A stretch of 64,000 nucleotides of DNA, taken from Acheta domesticus (lineage: Eukaryota > Arthropoda > Insecta > Orthoptera > Gryllidae). The notes beneath the pieces are model-generated. The model was not told where the DNA came from. It worked only from the letters and a program-made list of their open reading frames with translations, and did no database searches. A program made the position numbers and the translations under genes. The stretch is taken from contig JAHLJT010002630.1 of NCBI GenBank assembly GCA_031308135.1, positions 99,100,918 through 99,164,917 of the forward strand. The letters run 5' to 3'. Positions 42,597-53,705 of the stretch are shown piece by piece; within the stretch, counting starts at the first letter, position 1, and every line of letters starts with the position of its first letter.

Positions 42597-43293
42597 AGGC
42601 TGATTTACACGCTATCAGTACTGGCGTGCCAGTTACGAGTTGGCCAGCACCTGGACAGCGCTAGCGCTCTGTGCAACTGGCAATAGTTGTTTACACAGTG
42701 CTAGTAATGGCATGCAAGATGAGATATTTTTCTCCCTGCTGTTAGCTAATGTATACTCTTTGCGACGTGCTGCTGATAAGTTTTCGGTGCTCAAACAACA
42801 GTGTGCAAAGCAAATGTTAAGTAAACATTTTATCCTATTCACTTAATTTACCTTTGAGAAGATATCTATCCCCATTTTATTTGCAACTGCCAGAAATGCG
42901 GCATTTCTGGCCTCGCGGTTCTGGTAAAAACTATCCCACAAATGTTCCGATGCTGTATATAATCAGTCAAACTTGTCATTTCGTTCTTCCGTTATTCAAG
43001 AGAACTTCTGTTCCCCAATCACTTTTATAAATAATATTGATCACCGTGCAAGAATAAAGCAGTGTAAACAGGTGTTGGGACCCCAGGGCATCGCCGTGGC
43101 GGACACCGTGGTGGTGGGGGAGAGCGTGAGCATGCCAGTAAACCAAACTTTCTTGTTCAGCTGGCATCGCCAGTGACTGGCGCGAAGGTCTTGCCAGTCA
43201 CTGGCAACAAGGCGTTTACACGTTGCCAGTCACCACTTGCCAGTTGCTGGCAACCTCAACTGGCACGTTTACTGGCAACGTGTAAATCAGCCT
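42597..43293. mobile_element. PIF/Harbinger-like non-autonomous element, 697 bp
   Basis: The 3-bp target duplication TTA (42594-42596, 43294-43296) and the inverted ends AGGCTGATTTACACG fit PIF/Harbinger. Subterminal regions are dense in CCAGT/ACTGG motifs (CCAGTCACTGGCAA near 43194, GGCAATAGTTGTTTACAC near 42681), mostly inverted. The two short frames (42640-42846, 42973-43176) resemble nothing I know. No transposase. Confidence 0.75.
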
Positions 43294-43296
43294 TTA

Positions 43297-44159
43297 GGAA
43301 CTAATATTGTTTTCAAAGTGAAGGTCCGAACACACAACCGAGAATCGCTTTGTTATCGCTTCTTGACACGCTGTTCACAGTAGTTCACCCCAAGGAAGGA
43401 GGTCTCGCGGAGCTTCATTACTACTCCACAGAAGTCAATGAGTCAATTACAGATTTATTATTTTTTTATTACAATTAATCGCTTATCTTGTATTGAAACG
43501 AAAAATAATGAAGTACTTGAAAAATATTGTACTCATACATATAAAACTTTATATGCATCATTTCGTGAATACATATTTTTGCCGAATTTAAAATAATGTT
43601 AAACAACGTTTGTATATAATAGTAAATAATGTATTTTGAATTATTGAGTTGAATAGGCTGATGTGCTGTGAGCGCTGTTGTTTGTCCGCCGACTGAGTCG
43701 ACCAATTGAGAGGCCTTAGCGGCTTACATCAACTATTTCACAATACATTAGTACGCCCAATGACAAGACGTTTTGACGCAAGGAAAATAGTACCCAGTCA
43801 TTTTTGTTTAGCATATGCGTTTTTCGTATATACTCGTGAAATTATGACCAAATATTCATTGTATTTAATAAATATGCCTTATATTCTGGTTTATAAGAAA
43901 CTTAAATGATATTACAATTGGTACGAAACGAATTATTTTCCCTTAAGCACTATAAATATAAAAAACAAAATAAAAATTCATGCAATAAAGGTTTAACTTT
44001 ATTTTCAGACTCTTTGTTTGCCTTAATTCTTTCAAAAAAAGTATTGTTTTGTCTCTATAAATTATTTCCAATCAATCGATAAATTGTTACTTTTCAACGA
44101 ATTAATCGTTTAATTGAAATTGTATTTTCTTTCGATTACAATGAATTGAAAGAGTTTTG
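43297..44159. other. Unassigned AT-rich stretch
   Basis: Nothing recognised. Confidence 0.5.
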
Positions 44160-44460
44160 CGATCTCTACGAGCCTACGATCTCTACGACTTTATATCCCG
44201 TACGTGCATTCAACGGCGAAGCTACCGAGCAGTCCGGTGTCGCGGGTCGAGCGGCCGAACGGCGGAGCGCTCGAGCGCTCGGCGACTCCCGAGTCGCGGC
44301 GACGCTCGACTGTTCTGCAGCTGAGCGCGAGCCGCAAAGCGGCCGGTCGAAATGTCCGTTAAAAAGCTATCTCTTCCCCCCCGAGCAAGGTCCCCCTCCC
44401 TTCGCCGAGCGTCGGCGCGGAGCCCGAGAGTCTCGAGCGGTTGTTTTCGCCTGATTGCAG
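44160..44460. other. CpG-rich island-like patch
   Basis: A sharply GC- and CG-rich 300 bp with local inverted motifs (GAGCGCTCGAGCGCTC, CGACTCCCGAGTCG). A 102-codon plus frame (44146-44454) lacks a domain. It could be a promoter island or a transposon body; I cannot decide. Confidence 0.4.
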
Positions 44461-44887
44461 ATCTCTATGAGAAAGAACGCAAATTGTTGAGAAAATTGGG
44501 AAGGCATGATTAATTTTGCTGAGACTGGCATTACGTCGTAAAATCTAGTAGCCGATTTCGTAACTAATACCAGCATTTCTTCAATCCATCGTTCAAGAAA
44601 AGTTGTGCGAGTAATACTGTACTTGGATTTAAACATAGTTGAACCTCAAGGTCACGGGCTGGAAGGAGAGGGGAACACTGTCATATAATTGAGAGCTTCG
44701 TTAGGACTTAAATTTTTGGATTTGGCGTTCCGATTAAATAACAATATTCCCCTGTCTTAACGGCAGGTGACTTTGAAGTGCAGGTATGTTTACATCATAC
44801 TATACGTGAGATTGAGAGAGATGGAGAATTAGCCTCCTATCATTGGTAGCAGGCGGTGTATGAAACATGTCTCAAGGTCTTGAAATA

Positions 44888-46520
44888 CAGTTTTGCCAGG
44901 TTAGAGATTTTATCACTAAATTTTTTTTCGCCTTTAGTGGAATTTTTGGGGAGAAAAGTTTAAACAAATTTTTGTTGGGAATTTTATTTTTATTAAACGT
45001 TTGAAACATTTTTTTTGTTTCAAAAACAAATAGAATTTAAACGAAACTGAATAGAGTAGATTCATTCAAAACAAAATCTTTATCTCTGTTTCGGTAATTA
45101 GAATGAGTAATACAAAGATACCTCTTATCTCTTAGGGTTCGTAACTCTTACACTCTCTTAATCAATAGAACCCCTGTAATTATATACCTGTGTGGTATCT
45201 TGATGATCGAAAATAATGTAAAGTCCAATCATCTCTGACTCATGGTGTATTCGATTTCGCACCGAAAAGATTATTTGAAAAGTCGGCTCGAATTTCAACA
45301 ACGTTGTATAACTCGACCAAGAGAAGAATGAAGGCTGCGATTGCGGCGCGTCGTGGAACTAACAGTGAAAGCACGGGTCTGTACAGTCGGTTTCGCAAAC
45401 AAAAGTCGCCAGGAGCGGGAAGCGAGTTCAGAGACTGCTTCTACGGAATCACCATGGCTTCCTTCATAGAAGTTGTGAATCAGCTGATAAAATATAACTT
45501 CAGAGACACATCATGCAAGATTTGCACTGATTGTTTTATTTTTGTCCCTTTAAGATGCTTTCTTTACTTTTCACCGTTCTAGTACAAGACTATAATAAAA
45601 AGTTCTATTTATATTGAATTTTTAAAACTTATTCATTGAATTTAAACATTTTGTATTCTCCTTCTTTCATATTTTTTTCCATCGGCTTTAGACGGTTTGA
45701 TAGGTATTCAATAAAGTAAAAAAACATTAACTTTATTGTCATAAGTATTTACAATATTCTTCATTATGGTGGTAGTTACTCCTTTCATAAAAAATAATTT
45801 TATTTGGTTTATTTTATTTTTTATATTCTGAGAAACTACTTAAGTTAAAATAAACTATTTATATGAATGTTACTGCTCATCGAAAGAATTAATTTCAAAA
45901 TTTTGAATCGTTTTGCGGAGAAAAGTATACCTTTATTTATTTCAATATGAGGTGCAGACATGTCTAAATACAGTTAAAATATTAATTGGGAAGATTCTAG
46001 ATTTGCAATGAAATAAATCACACTTTCTTTCGCAATAGTTTGGCACGGTACCATTTTAATTTTGAATCGAGTATCCTTTTATCTCCGTCTCTGTTGTTTC
46101 GGTTGTAAACACAGACGGTGGCGCGCTCCTGTAAACATCATTCTCAAGTTGGTCGAGCTATAACTGACGTTGTTTTCTTTTGTTTCGTTCTGAGAAAATA
46201 AAGAAATATTGTAATTTTTAAACATTTCACCAGTTAATTAAGCATTTAATTGAACCACTAATTTATATAAAAAAGTAATTCAATTTTATTTTTTTATAAT
46301 ACATATGTAGGTGTTCACTGTTAAAATAAAATATTATCAAATATAATGAATAATATTCTTCATATTTCTTTAAATTCCAAACCTCCACATATATTTTAAA
46401 TATGTAATAATCATTATTTGAATTTGCTGCTGTTGTTTTGTTTTTTGTTGTTGTTTTTTTCGTCTTGGTGACTTTTGCAGCGCTATCTGGTGGGGAATGC
46501 TTAACCACTTGGCAACACTG
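44888..46520 (+). mobile_element. hAT-like element, 1.63 kb
   Basis: A perfect 8-bp target duplication TTGAAATA (44880-44887, 46521-46528). The ends are CAGTTTTGCCAGG and, as reverse complement, CAGTGTTGCCAAGTGG. The first ~310 bp and last ~230 bp match the short MITE 13439-13961. The middle (about 45205-46290) is absent there. No transposase domain was recognised; the 92-codon frame at 45304-45582 is unassigned. Confidence 0.85.
45298..46172. mobile_element. Possible TIR element nested in the 1.63-kb hAT
   Basis: The left end is CAACGTTGTATAACTCGACC; the right end, reverse complemented, is CAACGTCAGTTATAGCTCGA. Weaker similarity continues ~35 bp. This 875-bp unit falls wholly within the part missing from the short hAT relative, as expected for an insertion, though it does not account for all of the missing part. 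No convincing target duplication. Confidence 0.4.
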
Positions 46521-46597
46521 TTGAAATAGACTCATCGAAGCAATTTTACCGCTCTGAGGCTGGTCGCTCGTGAAGATTGAGTGATTGATTGATTTAT

Positions 46598-46834
46598 TAT
46601 ACTTCGGTTTTTCTTTCTTGGCGCATGAGGGTATGTCATCAAAATGGAATATGTCACGGTCTTTCGCGTTTTTCTCAGTCGTGCCACCAGGTATCGCATG
46701 ATCGCGACCGTATAAAGCAGTACTTGTGATCATGCGACATCTACCGGCACGAGCGAGAAGGACGCGAAATGCCGTGAGATATTCCATTGTGGCCACAGGG
46801 GCTTGAGAGGCAGAGTTACAAAAATTGCACTATA
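46598..46834. mobile_element. Palindromic MITE M, copy 4
   Basis: The left tip is TATACTTCGGTTTTTCTTTC, then CTTGGCGCATGAGGG. The arms carry GGAATATGTCACGG...TCGTGCC and the inverse GGCACGAGCGAGAAGG...CCGTGAGATATTCCA. The right tip (reverse) is TATAGTGCAATTTTTGTAAC. It overlaps copy 5 by the shared TATA at 46831-46834. Confidence 0.8.
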
Positions 46835-47057
46835 CTTCGGTTTTTCTTTTGGCGCACGGGGGTGTGTCAATACAATGGAAAATCTCACATTATTTCGCAT
46901 CGTTATCGGTTGTGCCGCTAGGAGTCACATGATCGCAACTGTATCCAGCAGTGCTGGCGATCATGTGACTCCTAGCGGCACAACCGAGAACGACGCGAAA
47001 TACCGTGAGATATTCCATTTTGATGATGCACCCCCACGCGCCAAGAAAGAACTAGTA
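46831..47057. mobile_element. Palindromic MITE M, copy 5
   Basis: The left tip is TATACTTCGGTTTTTCTTTT and the right tip (reverse) TACTAGTTCTTTCTTGGCGC. The arms are highly complementary (GTGCCGCTAGGAGTCACATG with CATGTGACTCCTAGCGGCAC). It directly follows copy 4 and precedes an L repeat. Confidence 0.8.
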
Positions 47058-48654
47058 GCCGATTACAGAATAGCACAGACTTTTCCGTATTAGTTTTTTA
47101 TTTCCTTGGGTCTTCGCTAGCTATTCGGAATTGTCACAAACTCGTTCTTACCAGCTGCCATCTATCACCGACAAAAGTACATTTTTTGTCATTATCTTAA
47201 TTTTCTCGGATTCCTATTGGTAGAACGAAAACATTAATTTTAGAATATTAAAGAACACAAAAATCTAACCGTATACGACAATTTTCTTTTAAAAATTATG
47301 TGCCGCTTAAGAGAAAATAGCGTTTTAGCACTACTAAAAATGCGAAATTTGAAGCTCATTTTCACAGCAAAGTTTTGAGTTTTCAAAATACTTTATTTGA
47401 AGTTATTTCAAGCACATACACTCACAAATATAATAATCTTTACAAAATGCGGATAATGTGCATATTAAAGATTCAAAAAATTTACAAAAAATTTACTTTC
47501 AAAAAATTTTCTTTTATATAATTTTTGAAAAAACAAAAAACTAACTCAAAATAAACTTTACGTCATATTAAAGAGTGTAATTATCACTATCTGTTACAAA
47601 AGTTTCAAGAAAAAATTTGCAGCCATTTATGAGAAAATAGCGTTTGAACATTTATGAAAATGCCGAAATTTGAGCTACTTTTCACAGAAAACGGTAGTGT
47701 TTTCGAGAAACTTTACTTGACATTATTTAAAGCATATACTCGTAAATATAATAATGTGAAAAAATCGCCGATAATGTAAATATTAACGACGTGAGAGACA
47801 AGTAAAAAAATTTACATTTTGTAATTTTTGAAAAAACCAACCAATATGTCATCTGATAGAGTAAATTTACCACTATCCCTACCAAACGTTTAAAGAAAAA
47901 ATTTGGACCCGTTTTGAGAAAATCTTGTTTTTGTATTTTTTTTAATGTTGCACATATTGCACGCAATATTGCACGAAAACTACTAAAATTTTGAAAAACA
48001 TTTACATGACCTTTATTAAAGAACTCAATATGCAGAACAAATTTTATTTGAAGAAAAAATCTCTATCTTAAATTTTGTAGCTGGAGAAAGACGCCGAAAA
48101 AATTCAAACTTTCACAATTTTCGAAAATTCAGAGTTATCCGTGAAAATCGGACCTGTGCCATGTTAATAAGTGTATTTTACTCTATTCATACAAGAAATT
48201 TAAAGAAAAAATTTGGAGCCGTTTTTGAGAAAATTTTGAAAATGTCCGGGGGCCTTCATGTAAAGTACCCCCAAATTTAGAAGAATCTTTTTTAAAATCT
48301 CAAAGCTTCGACTAGAATCAGATCGACTAAGGAATATCCATTTTGGAAGAAATCGTATGTATGGTTTAGGCGCTAGCAGTGTTCACAGACGGACAGACGG
48401 ACATTTTCCTTTCAATTGGGTTTTCGGTATCAGGGACCTAGAAAACAGGGTTCCTGGCTACACTACGTGTTAGGGGATTTTTTTTCTTAATTTAGCAACT
48501 GGTTTTATCCACTTATTCGTTTTAACGGCCCGGCAATTAATTTTTTTCCGCCGAAAATTGGCCATTTTTTCGCGCAGCATTACATAACTTTCCCTATACT
48601 ACGTATATCACTCCGTGTATACGTACGTATACGGGAAAGTAAAAACCGAAGTAT
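47058..48654 (+). repeat. L repeat, long copy 1
   Basis: The head (GCACAGACTTTTCCG, CGCTAGCTATTCGGAATTGT) is followed by three degenerate ~300-bp units (GAGAAAATAGCG, GAAATTTGAAGCTC, TTTTCACAG). Then come CACAGACGGACAGACGGAC, a distinct ~80-bp block, GCAACTGGTTTTATCCACTT and a terminal hairpin (ACTTTCCC...GGGAAAGT, 48590-48640). The end AAAAACCGAAGTATA is the reverse of MITE M's tip TATACTTCGGTTTTT. No coding frame; class unknown. Confidence 0.75.
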
Positions 48655-48845
48655 AGTGACGACAACTGCCAAGGTCGGTAGTCCCAGAAGTGTATACCGC
48701 TAGAATTCTCCTCCAGACAGCGTCTTAACTCGACCTAGCGAACAAGCTAGTGTCGAAAATCCTGCCGCCGTTGGGACTCAAACCTAAGATCTCCCGGTCA
48801 GAGGCACTGCAGTGACATTTTGAGCCACCTCTCCGGTCTCGAGGA
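48655..48845 (-). mobile_element. SINE-A, internally deleted
   Basis: Minus strand: head with GAGAGGTGGCTCAAAATGTC and B box TAGGTTTGAGTCCCAACGG, then AGCTTGTTCGCTAGGTCGAG and GGAGGAGAATTCTAGCGG, jumping to the 3' end (GGACTACCGACCTTGGCAG). Confidence 0.75.
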
Positions 48846-49027
48846 GATCCGCTCACGCCACTTAACAGGTAGTCACATGCACACCGTTTGGGAAAGTGCA
48901 CAAGACATGACGTTGGTATTCCAGACTCATCGTTTGCTGACGATCACGATACCGAGTTTGACTGGAAATGGATTATTGTAGATGCACCTGCCTGTGGTTG
49001 TTATATATTCGAGAACCGATGTGTCAC

Positions 49028-50055
49028 AGAGTAGACACTACACAGAAAGGAAAGCTACTCACAATCCGTACGCCGTTATGATGCGCATGGTCGTCATACT
49101 GAAGTGTGTAAACTGCTGTATTAAAAAAATATGATCCGGCATTTGTTGTGTGGTGAACGGTGGTGAGGGTGTCTTTTAATTCTGTTTTATTCGTTACATT
49201 TGGTGTGTATATAACTAGCAAAAACATACGTAACCTGAAGGTCATTTACTAAGTAAAGGCAAATATTAATATCGCACATAGGCAAATATTAATAAAAAAT
49301 AGAGATAGAAAGGTAAAGAATTATAAATACAAAACTAGTAGTACTACAGAATGACACAGACTTTCTCTTATTAGTTTTCTATTTTCTTTGGTGTGTGCAT
49401 TTAGTGTGTGGTGGGTGTGATGTTTGGTGTATCGGACTTGCCACATACTCTAGCCAGCTACCATCTATCTCCGCCCAAAGTATTTTTTTTTTTAATTTTC
49501 TCAATTCTTGGGTTTCCTAATAGTAGAGCCGAAATATTACTTTAATAATATTAAAGAAGAGTAAAACCTCGTCCTAAATGACAAATTTCATTAAAAAATT
49601 GAAACCGTTTTTTTAATAATATCGTTTAACCGTTACTAAAAATGCAAAATTGAAGATCTTTTTCACACAAAAAAAATTGAGCTTTCGAAAAACTGTATTT
49701 GAAGTAATTTAAAACACTTTGTTAGAAATGCAATAGTGTTTACAAATTGCTGGATATGTGCATATTAACGGCGTGAGAGATAGTTCAAAAAAGTTACATT
49801 TGTGTAATTTTTGAGAAAAACAATATAAAACAACCAAAATTAATGTTATGTTATAATAAACAGTGCAATTAGCGCTACGTTTTGGAAAGGTTAGAAGAAA
49901 AAATTTGGAGACGTTTTTGAGAAAATGGCATTTGAGCTGACGCTTAGGGTTCCTTTGCACAGTTTCAAGATGGCGGTCCGCGCTGCGCGGTGTCTCGTTG
50001 AAAATCAAAGGAGCGGCCTTGTACTTTCCTTTCTGTGTAGTATCTATTCTGCGGC
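49028..50055. repeat. Inverted pair AGACACTACACAGAAAGGAA
   Basis: 49030-49059 and 50020-50053 share ~28 bp in inverted orientation (TACACAGAAAGGAAAG core). They bracket an L repeat. They could be the ends of an old element or two copies of a short repeat; 48846-49027 is unassigned. Confidence 0.35.
49335..49940 (+). repeat. L repeat, partial copy
   Basis: The head AACTAGTAGTACTACAGAAT and GACACAGACTTTC matches, with a ~45-bp GTGTGTGG-rich insertion in the head (49390-49430). Two internal units follow, ending near GAGAAAATGGCATTTGAGC. Confidence 0.75.
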
Positions 50056-50059
50056 TGTG

Positions 50060-50869
50060 TTGTAGCACCTTTACGACCTTTTCCGGTCGGCCGCTTGCTG
50101 CAAGCAAATACTATAGAGATTGCTGCAAAGCCCTCGTACTCTTTAAGATGGTATGTTCGTGTCAACCGCTAGTCAACCAGTCAACCATTAGGTCCAAGGT
50201 CAACCAAGGTCAATAGATTTTTAATAGCTGTTTGTATACGTGAAAGGATCATTTAAATAATTATTGTAAATTTTTAAGAGATAAATATTGAATAGTTGCT
50301 CTACAAAAACATTGTTTATTATTAAATTTAGTCTCTCGCATTACTTTTCATTTTCATAAGTTTCCAATAGGTTTCGTATTGGTTAAGTTGACTTCAGCGA
50401 CCATATTTCTATTTCTTTCTGCGTTGAATATTAGTCCACACCGCTTTCATTGAAAGAGAATTATCGTCAAATAGCTTGTGGTTATTGGTGGTACAAAATT
50501 GACAGGGCGGTTTTCTCTAGTACGCCAAGAAGAACAGTGCTGACAATAGCATGATTTGTGCAACATAACCTCTACGCCGGGAACCAGTACTTTCGGTTGC
50601 GATGAATTTCTCAGCAGTTTTTTTTTATCAATTACTCCTCAGAATGTCGGGTAAGGTATGTTACATTTAATATCACCTGATTCCTCAAAAAAGCTACTAC
50701 GTATTGATTAAAAGAAAAAGGTAGTACTTTCATCGCATTACTTAAAAAAATACTCACCTACGCCCTTTCACCGTATTACTAAAAAAAGTATGCCCACGAA
50801 AGTTTTTTCCATAAGATCCTGTACTAATCCTGTCTGACTACGAGCTTGCGTTCTTTGTGACTAAAGAAA
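50060..50869. other. Unassigned stretch
   Basis: A short tandem TCAACC motif at 50162-50210 (GTCAACCGCTAGTCAACCAG). Nothing else recognised. Confidence 0.45.
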
Positions 50870-51110
50870 TAGAAAAATTTGCAGTAAGTGCAACAAAGGA
50901 TTGCACATTCATTGCTTTTAACAATTTCATTAAAGGTTGTAAATATGTTGTAAATATGTATATATTAATGTACAATTCAAAATATTCATGTTTTGTTTTC
51001 ACAACGAAATGAAAAAAATCTATCTACTAGCATCTCTTCATTGTACAGTACTCAAAGACACCTCCAGGTGCCATCTATTTTTCTAAAAGACTATTTTATT
51101 AAAAAATTAG
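50870..51110 (+). repeat. R2 interspersed repeat, uninterrupted copy
   Basis: It shares AGAAATAGAAAAATTTGCAG, TGCAACAAAGGATTGCAC, AACAATTTCATTAAAGGTTG and CATCTCTTCATTGTACAGTA with 52020-52560. ATATTAATGTACAAT near 50966 is the empty target of SINE-C. Confidence 0.75.
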
Positions 51111-52019
51111 ACCGGTAAAGGCCAAATTTTGTCTTACCACCTTGAACACGAGAGATTTTGCTTTCATTTAAAGTATTTTCGATGGTATTTCACCGGGGTC
51201 GATCGAACGAACATACCACCTTAAGGAATCCTTACGGGCCTCTCGCAGCTCAACACCGCCCCCGAGATCGTAAATCTTTCCAATCCGCTCAAGCTAAAGG
51301 GCCTCTTAACTTTGCTTTTACGACCTGAAATTGCGTTAAATAAATTGAACGCCACAAGTGAGGTGTCGTAAACCTTTACGTCTTTAATGGCGGATGATTC
51401 TGAAATATCCGTGCATTTCTCTGTTAGTGTCAAGCGACTATAGAGTATGCTCTTACAAACCCAGGGGTGTGAGTTATTACCATTCAACGCCGATAAAATG
51501 GCAGATGAAACAGGTGTTGGAGACGGACTTGTCAATTATAACGTGATATTTACAGCAGATTTTAATGAATACGTAACCCTCAGTTTCCAGAGGCATCTAG
51601 AGATGCCACATGTTGAATGAATGATTGTCCAAGTTTAATGCATTGATATTTGACTTAAATGATATCTATTATTCAGTTTAGGTATCAAATAATCTTATTA
51701 GTTGAAAAACTTGTCTATGATTGCGCAACTTTCTCATTGCTCAAGGGAGGGGGCAAGCAAGTTCGTTGATCAAGAAAGGTTGCGCGAGTAATATCCACTC
51801 TTTGCCTTAGGCCTTGATACTGCCTGTCACAATGGTTGGTTGCTAAAAAAAAGTAACAGAACCAAGTCTCAAAATGACGCACTGAGAGTTTCGCAGGGCC
51901 ATTGTACAGGAATATCTTTTCAAATATCGCAAACCCCTGGAAGAGAGTGTAACAACTGGAAATTTTCCAAAAGAATTTAGAATAAATACGAAGCGAACAC
52001 GAGATTGCGTTCCTTGTGA
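51111..52019. other. Unassigned stretch
   Basis: No domain recognised in the minus frame 51221-51535; the longer frame 51715-52323 runs across a SINE and is not a gene. Confidence 0.45.
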
Positions 52020-52560
52020 TTGAAGAAATAGAAAAATTTGCAGTAAGTGCAACAAAAGGTTGCACGTTCATTGTTTTTAACAATTTCATCAAAAGTTGTA
52101 AATATGTAAATATTAATGTAAAAGGTAAAGGTGTGGATTGCACACAGGTCGATGTGGCCCATAGGGGAGACGAAGGTAGGGCTCCACCTTTTCGTCGCCG
52201 TCGGCACAAGGAGGAGGTTGTGGCGAGCACAACGCTCCGGCCGCCTTCACCCCAGGAACGATCCTGGTTCTCACTTGGAAAGGAGGCTGAGTCGACCCCA
52301 GAGCCGCCCTGAATGAAAAGCACCAGATAAAAACACCAGCCTACGCCGAGATTCGAACCTAGGTCCTTCAGGTCAGGAAGCCAGTGGTCTGAGCGACCGC
52401 GGCTCCTTAAATATTAATGTACAATATAAAATATTCATGTTTTGTTTTCATAACGAAACGAAAAATAAAGTTTCTATCTACTAACATCTCTTCATTGTAC
52501 AGTAGCCAAAGACACCTCTAGATGCCATCTATTTTTCTAAAATTCTATCATTTATTGTTT
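52020..52560 (+). repeat. R2 interspersed repeat, copy split by SINE-C
   Basis: It matches 50870-51110 on both sides of the SINE-C insertion (52020-52119 and 52409-52560), including CATCTCTTCATTGTACAGTA. Confidence 0.75.
52120..52408 (-). mobile_element. SINE-C, complete, 289 bp
   Basis: An exact 12-bp target duplication AAATATTAATGT (52108-52119, 52409-52420). The minus-strand head starts AAGGAGCCGCGGTCGCTCAG (A-box region) with B box TAGGTTCGAATCTCGGC about 40 bp on. It ends in a short CCTTTACCTTTT tail. The empty site is visible at about 50966. A tRNA-derived pol III SINE. Confidence 0.9.
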
Positions 52561-53084
52561 CTTGTAAAATCGAAAAAATGAAGTTATATGAGCAATACCT
52601 AAAATAGAATGAAGTAAAATTGCAAAATATTTTTCTTTCTTGGTCTTGATAACTGGAGGGTTAAGGCTAATGAATAAAGAATTAATAGGATTTATAAACA
52701 CTTACCGTCTTCAATAATGCCTTTCTAACACTCGTTCCAGTACTGACAACAATATTCCACTAAAATTGAATAATACAAACAGTTTAAGACTATACAAATA
52801 GCTTCCGTTCCGATAATTTCTTCTGCGAGTTTGCTTTGAGCGGTCTCGACACCAAAAATTAAGGATTTGAATGAACGATAGATTTTGGGAGAGCATTTGA
52901 AAGATATGAAATGGCGTGAAAACGCAACATTTAAGGCAATGATTTCTTGTTCAAAAACTATAACACTTGTAGGACAACAGCATGCAGGTGCCTGACTCTA
53001 AGCACCTACAATAGGAAATACTGTAACCGAAGAAAACTATTAAAAAGTTATCTTAAACGATAAAACGTTTAAGCATGTTTATGT
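52561..53084. other. Unassigned AT-rich stretch
   Basis: Nothing recognised. Confidence 0.5.
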
Positions 53085-53705
53085 ATCACCTATCCATTGT
53101 TCATTTACTATTTCACACACATAAATACATTTATTTGAACTGCAATCGGGTATGACCCGGTGGTAGTTGATTAACCATAATATCGATGATAATAATGATA
53201 ATAATAACAAAAATAATAAAAGAGGAGCACAATACATTACGATGCAATAATCATATATTAAAAAAAAGGCATTTATCACGGTACACTACACTTCACTGTA
53301 CTACACTACACTACACTGTTTTGCTTTGAATTACACTAACCAGCACTTCACAGCATTTCACCACACTTCACAGCACTTAGTTACTCATTTAAGATCTATT
53401 ATTCTCAGCTTAAACTAACTTATTTTCTAAAACTACGTACACTTAGAGGAAAGGCCTTGAAAGTTGCTGCGGGTAAACTGTTCTAGTCTCTAATTGCTCT
53501 GTTACAAAATGAGAAATTCCAAAGATCTGAATTCTGTTTCCTTGTTCAAACTTAGGGGATGTGATTCCTTCGGCCTAAGAGCCTTTGAAATTATAAATCT
53601 TGGCATAGAGAGGCTACGCCTGCTATCGGCTCTCTCTCACACGCAACAGAGAACACGTCATTGTGGCATGCAGAAATCAAATAACTTGCTCTATTCTGGC
53701 GGAAT
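53085..53705 (-). mobile_element. Non-LTR retrotransposon, 3' end (minus)
   Basis: The dead coding tail at 53420-53542 is followed (toward lower positions) by GTGAAGTGTGGTGAAATGCT and AGTGTAGTGTAGTGTAGTAC repeats, a TTATTATCATTATTATC tract and AATAAATGTATTTATGTGTG. It has the same architecture as 20480-21146. Confidence 0.65.
53420..53542 (-). pseudogene. LINE reverse-transcriptase C-terminal fragment
   Basis: It reads RKQNSDLWNFSFCNRAIRD, then a stop in place of the expected Trp, then NSLPAATFKAFP and SFRK before the terminal stop at 53422-53420. Residues line up with the independent remnant at 20490-20724 (FSFVNRTIVDWNKLP). Upstream sequence is frameshifted. Confidence 0.65.

Noticed and set aside
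44160..44460. CpG-island promoter of a gene
   Set aside because: Composition only; no convincing start site, exon or conserved frame nearby, so it is listed just as a GC-rich patch.
51715..52323. 202-codon minus frame
   Set aside because: It reads from unassigned DNA through a SINE-C insertion.
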